DNA of 7,661 bases from an uncultured Alphaproteobacteria bacterium (GTDB lineage: Bacteria; Pseudomonadota; Alphaproteobacteria; Micropepsales; Micropepsaceae): NCBI GenBank assembly GCA_903922545.1, contig CAIXUE010000323.1, positions 1 to 7,661 of the forward strand, given 5' to 3'. How positions within the stretch are numbered: position 1 is the stretch's first letter; every line of letters begins with the position of its first letter. A program made the translations under genes and the position numbers. Below, in pieces: positions 1-6,672 of this stretch. The notes beneath the pieces were generated by a model. It was not told the origin of the DNA and made no database searches. It saw only the letters and a list, made by a program, of their open reading frames with translations.

Positions 1-612
1 ACCCATGTGCTGGTCACCGCCAGCCTGGAGGAAAAGGCGCCGCCTTTCCTGAAAGGCTCGGGCAAGGGTTGGGTGACGGCGGAATATGGCATGCTGCCCC
101 GCTCCACCCATGACCGCATGCGGCGCGAAGCCGCCGCCGGCAAACAGTCGGGCCGCACCCAGGAAATTCAGCGCCTGGTCGGGCGTTCATTGCGCGCGGT
201 TTGTGATCTCTCCGCCCTGGGCGAACGGCAGATCGTGATAGATTGCGATGTGCTGCAGGCCGATGGCGGCACGCGCACCGCGTCCATCACCGGCGCCTAT
301 GTCGCGCTGGCGCAATGCGTGAAGTTCATGGAAAAAACCGGACTGGTGAAAAGCCCGGTGCTGAAAGATCATGTGGCGGCGGTTTCCTGCGGCATCGTCA
401 AGGGCGAGCCGCTGCTGGACCTGGATTATGACGAAGATTCCACCGCCGAGACTGACGCCAATTTTGTGCTGACCGGCGGCGGCGGGCTGGTGGAAATTCA
501 GGGCACCGCCGAAGGCGCGCCTTTCAGCGAAGAGCAGTTGACCGCGCTGCTGCGTTTGGCGCGCAAGGGCATCGGCGAATTGGTCGAGTTGCAGAAAGAA
601 GCCCTGCGGTGA
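1..612 (+). CDS. rph: RNase PH, 3' part (5' end outside window)
   Basis: RNase PH is a phosphate-dependent 3'-to-5' exoribonuclease that trims the 3' ends of tRNA precursors and other RNAs in the cytoplasm, normally as a ring-shaped hexamer. The open frame runs from base 1, so the gene is truncated by the window edge. The 203 residues visible are the C-terminal part of a protein of about 238 residues. Family-typical blocks can be read: [20 protein letters not shown] at about residues 14-33 of the fragment, the [13 protein letters not shown] stretch at 47-59, and [20 protein letters not shown] at 81-100. The tail has the expected LDLDYDEDS and [13 protein letters not shown] blocks. The GTG at 7 is internal and not the start. 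The stop TGA at 610-612 overlaps the GTG start of rdgB in a GTGA junction, which suggests translational coupling. The identification is very secure. Confidence 0.97.
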   Translation, partial: THVLVTASLEEKAPPFLKGSGKGWVTAEYGMLPRSTHDRMRREAAAGKQSGRTQEIQRLVGRSLRAVCDLSALGERQIVIDCDVLQADGGTRTASITGAYVALAQCVKFMEKTGLVKSPVLKDHVAAVSCGIVKGEPLLDLDYDEDSTAETDANFVLTGGGGLVEIQGTAEGAPFSEEQLTALLRLARKGIGELVELQKEALR

Positions 613-1220
613 GGTTGCCGCGCGGCAGCCTTCTGGTGGTGGCCAGCCACAATGAGGGCAAGGTGCGCGAGATCAAGGCGCTGCTGGGGCCGCATGGCAT
701 TGAGCCGGTGAGCGCCGCGTCGCTGAAATTGCCGGAGCCGGAAGAGACCGGCGCGACTTTCATCGCCAATGCCGAACTGAAGGCGCGGGCCGCCGCCGAT
801 GCCAGCCATCATCCGGCCCTGGCCGACGATTCCGGGCTTTGGGTGAATGCCTTGGGCGGCGATCCGGGAATTTATTCGGCGCGCTGGGCGGGGCCGACCA
901 AGGATTTCCGCATCGCCATGGCGCGGATTGAAAAGGAATTGCGCGAGAAGGGGGCGACGGATTTTTCCGCCAAGTTTGTCTGCGCGCTTTCCATCGCGAT
1001 GCCTCACGGCGAGATGAAAAGTTTTGAAGGCGAGGTGCATGGCAAGCTGAGTTTCCCGCCGCGCGGGGATCGCGGCTTTGGCTATGATCCGATTTTTATT
1101 CCGGGTGGCTGGGACCAGACATTCGCGGAGATTGATCCGCAGGTGAAAAACGACATGAGCCATCGGGCCAAGGCGTTCGCCAAGCTGCTGCATAGCGGCA
1201 TACTGTCGGAGTCGATGTAG
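609..1220 (+). CDS. rdgB: RdgB/HAM1 non-canonical purine NTP pyrophosphatase
   Basis: This enzyme hydrolyses dITP, ITP and XTP to monophosphates and pyrophosphate, keeping deaminated purines out of DNA and RNA. It is 203 residues long, normal for the family. Visible motifs are the N-terminal nucleotide-binding loop SHNEGK (residues 13-18), ETGATF (46-51), the ADDSGL catalytic block (72-77, Asp73/Asp74), [11 protein letters not shown] (86-96), GFGYDP (156-161) and the C-terminal SHR (184-186). At residue 53 the common Glu-Asn-Ala triplet reads Ala-Asn-Ala, so a Glu often linked to metal binding is absent. This may be normal variation in the lineage. The GTG start at 609 overlaps the rph stop by 4 bp, has an AAAGAAG-like ribosome site about 8 nt upstream, and puts the first beta strand at the usual place. 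The TAG stop directly abuts the hemW start. Confidence 0.96.
   Translation: MRLPRGSLLVVASHNEGKVREIKALLGPHGIEPVSAASLKLPEPEETGATFIANAELKARAAADASHHPALADDSGLWVNALGGDPGIYSARWAGPTKDFRIAMARIEKELREKGATDFSAKFVCALSIAMPHGEMKSFEGEVHGKLSFPPRGDRGFGYDPIFIPGGWDQTFAEIDPQVKNDMSHRAKAFAKLLHSGILSESM
1208..1211 (+). promoter_or_regulatory. Ribosome binding site for the TTG start of hemW
   Basis: GGAG lies within the last codons of rdgB, 9 nt before the TTG at 1221. It supports TTG as a real initiation codon. No other in-frame start follows before the iron-sulfur cysteines, and the next in-frame Met would be residue 69. Confidence 0.6.
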
Positions 1221-2360
1221 TTGGCATTCGGCATTTACGTCCATTGGCCTTTCTGCGCCGCCAAATGCCCCTATTGCGATTTCAATTCCCATGTTCGAAG
1301 CGCCATAGACGAAGATGGCTGGGTGGCGGCAATCGAAAAAGAACTGGACTGGGTTGCGCAGGCGCAAGGGCCGGAACGGCCGCTGGTGGAAACGATTTTC
1401 TTTGGCGGCGGCACGCCATCCCTGATGGCGGGAAAATCAGTCGGGCGCCTTCTGGAAAAGATTTCGCGCAACTGGCGCATGGTCAATGACATTGAGATCA
1501 CTTTGGAAGCCAATCCGGCCAGCGCGGATGCGGCGCGTTTTGCCGATTACCGCGCGGCGGGCGTGAACCGGCTGTCGCTGGGCATGCAGGCCCTGAATGA
1601 TGCGGATTTGAAGGCATTGGGGCGGCTGCACAATGCGGCTGAAGCCAAGGCGGCGCTGAAACTGGGGATGGCCAATTTTCCCCGTGTTTCCCTGGATCTG
1701 ATTTATGCGCGGCCCGCGCAGACGGAACAGCAATGGCGCGCGGAATTGAAAGAAGCGCTGGGCTTTGGCACCGATCATCTATCGCTGTACCAGCTCACCA
1801 TCGAGCCGGAGACGCCTTATGCGCTGCTGTATAAAAACGGCGCGCTGAAAATTCCCGATGAGGATCTGGCGGCGGGGCTTTATGAGGCGACCCAGGAAAT
1901 GACGGAGGCGGCGGGCGTTCCGGCTTATGAGGTTTCCAATCATGCGCGGCCGGGATCGGAAAGCCGGCACAATCTGATTTACTGGCGCTATGGCGATTAT
2001 GCCGGCGTGGGTCCCGGCGCGCATGGAAGGTTGATTCTGAACGGTGAGCGCATGGCCACGGCGGCGATCCGCCAGCCGGAACGCTGGCAGGACCAGGTGG
2101 CGAAAGACGGGCGCGGCTTCGCGGAATTTCACGCTGTGGCCGATTTTGAAGCAGCGCGTGAGCATCTTTTGATGAACCTTCGGCTGAGCGAAGGGCTTGA
2201 TCTGGCTGTTTATGAAATGCGCTGGGGCGTCAGGCCCGCGGAAGAACGCGTGGCGGAATTGTCAGAGCAAGGTTTGCTGACGCTGGAAAATGATATTCTG
2301 CGCGCCACACCAGCCGGGCGTCTGGTGCTGAATGCGGTGATCGCGAAGCTGCTGAACTAG
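1221..2360 (+). CDS. hemW: HemW, radical-SAM heme chaperone
   Basis: HemW (formerly annotated as oxygen-independent coproporphyrinogen III oxidase-like) binds heme and is thought to deliver it to respiratory enzymes. It is a cytoplasmic 4Fe-4S radical-SAM protein and does not itself act as the oxidase HemN. The 379-residue length is normal. The cluster motif CxxxCxxC is at Cys12, Cys16 and Cys19, in the HemW-type context CPYCDFN. The SAM-binding GGGTPS is at 62-67. The HNxxYW motif typical of HemW is at residues 250-255 (HNLIYW), followed by GVGPGAHGR. A C-terminal HemN-type domain region follows from about residue 300, including HLLMNLRL. These features favour HemW over HemN. The TTG start comes immediately after the rdgB TAG, and both genes are in the same frame. 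It is the last gene of the rph-rdgB-hemW run, and its stop faces a palindromic gap. Confidence 0.95.
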   Translation: MAFGIYVHWPFCAAKCPYCDFNSHVRSAIDEDGWVAAIEKELDWVAQAQGPERPLVETIFFGGGTPSLMAGKSVGRLLEKISRNWRMVNDIEITLEANPASADAARFADYRAAGVNRLSLGMQALNDADLKALGRLHNAAEAKAALKLGMANFPRVSLDLIYARPAQTEQQWRAELKEALGFGTDHLSLYQLTIEPETPYALLYKNGALKIPDEDLAAGLYEATQEMTEAAGVPAYEVSNHARPGSESRHNLIYWRYGDYAGVGPGAHGRLILNGERMATAAIRQPERWQDQVAKDGRGFAEFHAVADFEAAREHLLMNLRLSEGLDLAVYEMRWGVRPAEERVAELSEQGLLTLENDILRATPAGRLVLNAVIAKLLN

Positions 2361-2474
2361 AAATTCAAAGTGTCATGGCCCGGGAATCCGGGCCATCCAG
2401 GTGACGCAGCCTCGCTTTTCAGGTTGGAGTATATTTCACCTGGATGGCCCACACTGCGGTGGGCCATGACAAGT
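2361..2474. other. Intergenic gap between convergent hemW and lppC-like gene
   Basis: This 114 bp gap holds two palindromes and nothing that looks coding. An open plus-strand frame entering here is only the antisense shadow of the lipoprotein gene. No hairpin followed by a clear T tract is present in either direction, so a classical intrinsic terminator cannot be claimed, though the stems could stop transcription or protect the two mRNA 3' ends. Confidence 0.8.
2372..2470. repeat. Nested pair of REP-like palindromes (BIME-like)
   Basis: The outer arms GTCATGGCCC (2372-2381) and GGGCCATGAC (2461-2470) are perfect 10 bp complements. The inner arms of 15 bp at 2390-2404 (GGGCCATCCAGGTGA) and 2436-2450 (TCACCTGGATGGCCC) are also perfect complements. 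Each half also folds alone: a 9 bp stem at 2375-2383/2388-2396 with a GAAT loop, and a 9 bp stem at 2444-2452/2459-2467 with a 6 nt loop. So the unit can form two small hairpins or one long stem with an unpaired centre (2405-2435). The consensus start GTCATGGCCC resembles palindromic repeats scattered between genes in many alphaproteobacteria, which is from memory and not checked here. It may bound the two converging transcripts. Confidence 0.75.
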
Positions 2475-3713
2475 TCAGCTTGCCGGCTGCTGAAAAGTTT
2501 TGGGCGCGGGGCTGGCGACATGAAAGCCGTCGGGCGCCACTTCCAGAACCGCAAGGCCATGCTCGGATGTGCCGTCGGCGTTGAAACGGAAGATGCCCGT
2601 GACGCCGGAAAATCCGTTGGGATCCATCAGCGCTGCTTGTGTAAAGCGGTGATAGGGCTGGCCGTTGGAAAGCAGCGCCACCAGCGCCATGGCGTCATAA
2701 GCCAGCGACGCAAGTTGGGGCGGATTGGCGCCGAAGGTATCGTGATAGCGGCTGGCGAAAGCCGCTTCGGCTTCGGGTTCGGGCGCGGCGAACCAGCCGC
2801 CCAAGAGCATGTCTTCATGGGCGATGGTGGGATCGTCCCAAAGACCGGTGCCCAGCAATTTGGTCTTGTCGCGGTCAAGGCCGGAAAAACCCAGGCTGGG
2901 CGCGATGGCGCGCAGGATGGCGCCGCCTTCGCCGACCATGATCGCATCGGCATTGGTTTTGGCGACGGTGGCCGAGGGCGTCATCACCGCGTTGGTGTTG
3001 GGCGTGAAATGCTCAACATCGATGCTGTTGCCGCCGGTGCTTTTCACGGCATCGGTGAAAGCCCCGGCGACGACATTGCCGTAATCGCTTTGCGGGACCA
3101 GGGCGGCGTAATTCTTGTGGCCCTGGGCGGCGGCATAACCCACCACGCGTTTGACTTCGTTTTGCGGCAGGTAGGAAAGAAGATAGGCGCCATCACCGGC
3201 CACGGTTTTTTCGGTCGAGAAGGCCAGCACCGGCACGCCGCGATCACGCGCCAAAGGCGCAACTGCCGTCACCGACGGACCGAACAGCGGACCGACAATC
3301 ACTTCGGCGCCCTGTGTCAGCAGCCGTTTCGCGGCCGCGGCGGCATCGGCCGGCTGGGCGCCTTCATCGGCGATCATCAAAATGATGTTGGGATTTTTGG
3401 AATCATAAAGCGCCAGCTGCGCTGCCTTGGCCATGGCCGCGGCAAGCGCCCGGGCCGCCGGGGGGCCGCTGTTCAGGGGCAGGATCATGCCCACCCGCAC
3501 GGGGGTGACGGCCTGGTTGATATTGGGCAGGCGCAGGAAGGCAGGGGAATCGCTGACAAAGGGATGGCCGGCCACGGGGGGCGGCGGCAGCAAGACCGGC
3601 GGCGGGGGCGGCGCTTCAACCGGCTTGGGCGCGACGCAGGCGGTGACTATGCCAGCGGCCAGCGCAATGGCACAAAGACGCCATGAAAAGGCCGGCGAAA
3701 ACTTCAGGGGCAT
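2475..3713 (-). CDS. LppC/LpoA-like lipoprotein, predicted penicillin-binding protein activator
   Basis: This is a predicted lipoprotein with a type I periplasmic-binding-protein fold, similar to the LppC/LpoA family. In E. coli LpoA spans from the outer membrane to the peptidoglycan synthase PBP1A and stimulates it. Whether this shorter alphaproteobacterial form does so is inferred. The 412 residues start with a signal peptide with hydrophobic core at about 13-25, then a lipobox VTAC with the acylated Cys26. A Pro-rich linker follows at 34-46 (PAPPPPP-like runs). The binding-protein domain spans about 71-400, opening with VRVGMILPLNSG (72-83) and including IADEGAQP (114-121) and GAEVIVGPLFGPSVTAVAPL (135-154). 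Residue +2 after Cys is Val, not Asp, consistent with outer-membrane sorting by the E. coli rule. The ATG at 3713 gives an ideal signal peptide but a weak ribosome site. It is divergent from rsmI; in E. coli lpoA, rsmI and yraN are also neighbours. Confidence 0.88.
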   Translation of the reverse strand: MPLKFSPAFSWRLCAIALAAGIVTACVAPKPVEAPPPPPVLLPPPPVAGHPFVSDSPAFLRLPNINQAVTPVRVGMILPLNSGPPAARALAAAMAKAAQLALYDSKNPNIILMIADEGAQPADAAAAAKRLLTQGAEVIVGPLFGPSVTAVAPLARDRGVPVLAFSTEKTVAGDGAYLLSYLPQNEVKRVVGYAAAQGHKNYAALVPQSDYGNVVAGAFTDAVKSTGGNSIDVEHFTPNTNAVMTPSATVAKTNADAIMVGEGGAILRAIAPSLGFSGLDRDKTKLLGTGLWDDPTIAHEDMLLGGWFAAPEPEAEAAFASRYHDTFGANPPQLASLAYDAMALVALLSNGQPYHRFTQAALMDPNGFSGVTGIFRFNADGTSEHGLAVLEVAPDGFHVASPAPKTFQQPAS

Positions 3714-4660
3714 CCAGACAATCCGGGTTGGGTGATCGTGAGTCGGGGGGGAGTAAAGGGCAGGGCGGCAAGGCTAGGCAAGCCCCTGTTAGAGCGGAAC
3801 TTCTGGGCGATTTGACGGCTGACGAATTGGACAGCGGGCTTTATCTGGTGGCCACCCCCATCGGCCATGCCAGCGATATCAGCCTTCGCGCCCTCAAAGT
3901 GCTGGCGGGGGCCGACCTGATTGCCGCCGAGGACACCCGCGTCAGCGCCAAGCTTTTGGCCATTCACGGAATCCAGAAATCGCTCACCCCCTATAACGAC
4001 CACAACGCCGCGAATGTACGGCCGGGGCTGATCGCCAAATTGAAGGCGGGCGGGCGCATCGCCCTGATCAGCGACGCCGGTACGCCGCTGGTGTCCGATC
4101 CCGGGTTCAAACTGGTGCGCGCGGCGCTGGAAGAAGACGTGCCCGTGCATGCCGTGCCCGGCGCCAGCGCGGTGCTGACGGGGTTGATGCTGTCGGGCCT
4201 GCCGTCGGACCGGTTTCTGTTTGCCGGATTTTTATCCGCCAAGGATGGCGAGCGCAAAAGCGCGCTGGAAGAATTGAAGGGGCTGCGCGCCACGTTGATC
4301 TTTTTTGAATCGGCGCAGCGGCTGGCGGAAAGCCTGGCGGCGATGAAGGACGTGCTGGGCCAGCGCACCGCCGTGGTGGCGCGCGAAATGACCAAGCTGC
4401 ATGAAGAAGTGCGGCGCGGCAGCCTGGACGAGCTGGCGGCTTATTATGCCGGCGTGAATGCACCCAAGGGCGAAGTCACATTGCTGGTGAGCCCGCCGCA
4501 CAAGGCGGAAGCGGATTTCGGCAAGGTGGATGCGGCGCTGGATGCGGCGCTGCCATTCATGCCGCTGAAGGCCGCCAGTGAAATGATCGCCGAACTTCTG
4601 GATATGCCGCGCAAGGAGATTTACGCGCGCGGGCTGGAAAAGAAAAATGCGGGATCGTGA
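3683..4660 (+). CDS. rsmI: RsmI, 16S rRNA 2'-O-ribose methyltransferase (C1402)
   Basis: RsmI uses S-adenosylmethionine to methylate the 2'-O of C1402 in the decoding centre of 16S rRNA. The tetrapyrrole-methylase fold is clear: GLYLVATPIG near residues 52-61 of the longest frame, AEDTRVSAKLL, the glycine-rich SDAGTPLVSDPG, VPGASAVLTGLMLSGLPSDR, FFESAQR, and REMTKLHEE. A C-terminal helical region MPLKAASEMIAELLDMPRKE completes the family layout. The stretch after TPIG reads HASDISLRAL where NLGDITLRAL is common. The start is uncertain. The coordinate given is the only upstream ATG, but it overlaps the divergent lipoprotein gene by 31 bp and has a poor ribosome site. In-frame TTG codons at 3728 and 3812 are alternatives. 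Codons before about 3790 are rich in AGA, AGG and GGG and look weakly coding, so the true protein may be about 280-310 residues. It overlaps yraN by 14 bp. Confidence 0.93.
   Translation: MKRPAKTSGASRQSGLGDRESGGSKGQGGKARQAPVRAELLGDLTADELDSGLYLVATPIGHASDISLRALKVLAGADLIAAEDTRVSAKLLAIHGIQKSLTPYNDHNAANVRPGLIAKLKAGGRIALISDAGTPLVSDPGFKLVRAALEEDVPVHAVPGASAVLTGLMLSGLPSDRFLFAGFLSAKDGERKSALEELKGLRATLIFFESAQRLAESLAAMKDVLGQRTAVVAREMTKLHEEVRRGSLDELAAYYAGVNAPKGEVTLLVSPPHKAEADFGKVDAALDAALPFMPLKAASEMIAELLDMPRKEIYARGLEKKNAGS
3752..3781 (-). promoter_or_regulatory. Possible sigma70-type promoter for the LppC-like gene
   Basis: Read on the minus strand, TTGCCT (3776-3781) and TTTACT (3752-3757) are separated by 18 bp. 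Each matches four of six bases of the E. coli consensus. Transcription would begin about 30 nt before the ATG at 3713. The region is GC-rich and alphaproteobacterial promoters are degenerate, so this is only a candidate. It would lie inside the rsmI reading frame if rsmI starts at 3683 or 3728, but outside it if rsmI starts at 3812. Confidence 0.25.
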
Positions 4661-5006
4661 ACGGGCTGAGGCACGCGGTCATCGCGGTGAGGCGTTGGCA
4701 GCCTGGCTGCTGCGGCTGAAAGGCCACCGCATTCTGGGCCGCCGGGTGAAAACCCAGGCCGGTGAAATTGACCTTGTCAGCCTGCCGGTTTTCGGCCCGG
4801 TCTGTTTTATTGAGGTGAAGGCACGGGCTGAGCGCGCGGAGGCGGCTGAGGCGGTGAGCCCCAGCCAGCGGACTCGCATTGCCCGGGCGGCATCCTTATA
4901 TCTTGCCAGCCGTCCGGCGCTGGCCAGGCGCGGGGCGCGGTTTGATATTATTGCGGTTGCGGGTTTTCCGCGGCATTTCAAGGATGTTTGGCGGATTGAT
5001 GACTGA
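4647..5006 (+). CDS. yraN: YraN/UPF0102 family nuclease-fold protein
   Basis: This is a small protein of 119 residues, the usual size for UPF0102 (YraN). The family has the fold of PD-(D/E)xK and Holliday-junction-resolvase-type nucleases, but its role is not established. The putative active-site residues are visible: Glu15 in the first helix (GHRGEALAAWLL), Glu40 and Asp42 in GEIDLV (39-44), and Glu56 and Lys58 in FIEVKAR (54-60). The C-terminal RFDIIAV block also matches. The ATG at 4647 lies inside the end of rsmI (14 bp overlap) with GGAAA 6 nt upstream, so the two are probably translationally coupled. The rsmI-yraN linkage is shared with E. coli, where lpoA sits between them. The stop is 27 bp before gshB. 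Confidence 0.9.
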   Translation: MRDRERAEARGHRGEALAAWLLRLKGHRILGRRVKTQAGEIDLVSLPVFGPVCFIEVKARAERAEAAEAVSPSQRTRIARAASLYLASRPALARRGARFDIIAVAGFPRHFKDVWRIDD

Positions 5007-5019
5007 TATCTTGAAGATT

Positions 5020-5025
5020 GAGGGA
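5020..5025 (+). promoter_or_regulatory. Ribosome binding site of gshB
   Basis: GAGGGA lies 8 nt before the ATG at 5034. It is the best Shine-Dalgarno match in the operon and fixes the gshB start. The 27 bp spacer from yraN is too short for an obvious separate promoter. Confidence 0.6.
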
Positions 5026-5033
5026 CTGTTTTT

Positions 5034-5975
5034 ATGGCGCTGACTGTCGCGATCCAGATGGACCCGATCGAGAAAATCGATATCGGCGGCGATTCCACAT
5101 TTGCCCTGGCGCTGGAAGCGCAGAAGCGCGGACATAGTCTGGTCTATTACGGCCCGCGCGAACTTTCGTTGAACGAAGGCAAAGTCACGGCGCGGGTGCG
5201 GCCCTTGAGTGTGCGTGCCGTGAAAGGCGATCATTTCACGCTGGGCGAAGCGGCCGTGCGCGATCTTTCCACCGTGGATGTGGTGCTGATGCGTCAGGAC
5301 CCGCCGTTCGACATGGCCTATATCAGCGCCACCCATATTCTGGAGCTGATCCATCCCAAGACGCTGGTGGTCAATGATCCGGCGCATGTGCGCAATGCGC
5401 CGGAAAAACTGTTCGTCACCAGTTTTGCCGATTTTATTCCGCCCACGCTGATCACCAGCGACAACCGCGAAGTTCACGAATTTCGCGCCCGCCACAAGGA
5501 TATTATTTTAAAGCCGCTTTACGGCAATGGCGGCGCGGGCGTGTTTCGCGTCAAGCCGGATGATGAAAATCTTGGCTCGCTGCTGGAGATGTTCACCGCC
5601 TTCTATCGCGAGCCTGTCATTGTGCAGCGTTATCTTCCGGAGGTTCGCAAGGGCGACAAGCGCATCATTCTGGTGGAAGGCGAATATGCCGGCGCCATCA
5701 ACCGTGTGCCAGCGGACGGCGAGGCGCGGTCCAACATGCATGTCGGCGGGCGGCCGGAAAAAACGGAACTGACGGCGCGGGAGAAGGATATCTGCGCCGC
5801 CATCGGTCCGGAACTGAAACGGCGAGGGTTGATTTTCGCCGGCATCGATGTGATCGGCGACTATATGACCGAGATAAACGTTACCTCTCCGACCGGTATC
5901 CAGGAAGTGAAGCGTTTTGGCGGCGCCGATATTGCCGCCCTGGTCTGGGACGCGATTGAAAGGCTGAAGACATGA
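5034..5975 (+). CDS. gshB: Glutathione synthetase (ATP-grasp)
   Basis: GshB catalyses the second step of glutathione synthesis: ATP-dependent joining of gamma-glutamylcysteine and glycine, in the cytoplasm. At 313 residues it has normal length. The N-terminal domain shows [10 protein letters not shown] (6-15) and [12 protein letters not shown] (86-97), both hallmarks of the prokaryotic GshB family. The ATP-grasp domain has [11 protein letters not shown] (160-170, the glycine-rich loop over ATP), [18 protein letters not shown] (195-212) and the metal and phosphate ligands in [12 protein letters not shown] (280-291). The ending [15 protein letters not shown] is also typical. No key residue appears missing. 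The ATG has a strong ribosome site. The downstream pirin gene overlaps by 4 bp (ATGA), so the two are probably co-translated. The gene for the first step, gamma-glutamylcysteine synthetase, is not in this window. Confidence 0.97.
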   Translation: MALTVAIQMDPIEKIDIGGDSTFALALEAQKRGHSLVYYGPRELSLNEGKVTARVRPLSVRAVKGDHFTLGEAAVRDLSTVDVVLMRQDPPFDMAYISATHILELIHPKTLVVNDPAHVRNAPEKLFVTSFADFIPPTLITSDNREVHEFRARHKDIILKPLYGNGGAGVFRVKPDDENLGSLLEMFTAFYREPVIVQRYLPEVRKGDKRIILVEGEYAGAINRVPADGEARSNMHVGGRPEKTELTAREKDICAAIGPELKRRGLIFAGIDVIGDYMTEINVTSPTGIQEVKRFGGADIAALVWDAIERLKT

Positions 5976-6670
5976 CCACGGTCAGGCGTTCGGATGAACG
6001 GGGACACACCAAGATCGGCTGGCTGGATTCGCGGCACAGTTTTTCTTTTGGCGAATATTACGATCCGGGTTTTGAAAGCTTCGGTTCACTGCGTGTGATC
6101 AATGAGGACTGGATCGATGGCGGCGCGGGTTTTCCGCCCCATCCGCACCGGGACATGGAAATCGTCACGTATATTATCGAGGGCGCCATCGCTCACAAGG
6201 ATTCCAGCGGCGGCGGCGGTACCATCCGGCCTGGTGAAATCCAGCGCATGAGCGCGGGCAGCGGCATTGTCCATGCCGAATTCAATGCCAGCCAGACCGA
6301 GCGCTGCCATCTGCTGCAGATCTGGATCATGCCGTCCAAGCGCGGCATCGAACCGGGTTATGAGCAGAAGAAAATCAATCCTGAAGCGATAGCCAATCAT
6401 TTTTCCCGCATTGCCGGGCCGGAACCGGCCGCCAACGAAGTGCGGCTGGTACAGGATGCCGAAATCTGGTCGGCGAAAATGGATGAAGGCATCGAGGCGG
6501 TTCACACATTGCGCCCCGGCCGCAAGGCCTGGCTGCAGGTCGCCAAAGGCGAAGTGAGTGTGGGCGAGGAAACGCTGAAGGCGGGCGACGCCGCGGCGAT
6601 CACCGACCTGACGCAAATACAGGTGCGCAGCCGCACGGCGGCGGAAGTGTTGTTGTTCGATTTAGCCTAG
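5972..6670 (+). CDS. Pirin family protein, YhhW-like bicupin
   Basis: Pirins are two-cupin proteins that bind iron or another divalent metal. The bacterial homologue YhhW has quercetin 2,3-dioxygenase activity in vitro, but the natural substrate is unknown in most cases. The 232-residue length is normal. The N-terminal cupin carries all four expected metal ligands: His57 and His59 in [10 protein letters not shown] (55-64), and His101 and Glu103 in [10 protein letters not shown] (97-106). Other family blocks are [11 protein letters not shown] (22-32), [14 protein letters not shown] and [19 protein letters not shown]. The second, C-terminal cupin (about 145-232) lacks a comparable ligand set, as usual. 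The ATG overlaps the gshB stop in ATGA, with AAAGG 8 nt upstream. Placement behind gshB suggests a redox or electrophile-related role, which is inference only. Its TAG is 2 bp from the stop of the convergent acyltransferase gene. Confidence 0.93.
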   Translation: MTTVRRSDERGHTKIGWLDSRHSFSFGEYYDPGFESFGSLRVINEDWIDGGAGFPPHPHRDMEIVTYIIEGAIAHKDSSGGGGTIRPGEIQRMSAGSGIVHAEFNASQTERCHLLQIWIMPSKRGIEPGYEQKKINPEAIANHFSRIAGPEPAANEVRLVQDAEIWSAKMDEGIEAVHTLRPGRKAWLQVAKGEVSVGEETLKAGDAAAITDLTQIQVRSRTAAEVLLFDLA

Positions 6671-6672
6671 AG

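Noticed and set aside
498..1367. Minus-strand open frame over rdgB
   Set aside because: It overlaps rph, rdgB and hemW, which all show clear family motifs. Its translation is Arg, His and Gln-rich and matches nothing recognised.
2375..2396. Intrinsic terminator for the rph-rdgB-hemW operon
   Set aside because: The hairpin is strong, but no T tract follows it or its partner at 2444-2467 in either direction, so it is listed as a repeat and not as a terminator.
3572..3617. G-rich stretch that could form a G-quadruplex
   Set aside because: It is explained by Pro codons of the Pro-rich linker after the lipobox on the minus strand. No separate evidence for structure.
2370..3686. Long plus-strand open frame (438 codons) across the lipoprotein gene
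   Set aside because: The opposite strand encodes a signal peptide, lipobox and periplasmic-binding fold. The plus frame gives a Gly, Arg and His-rich sequence of no known family and starts in the palindromic gap, as expected for an antisense shadow in GC-rich DNA.
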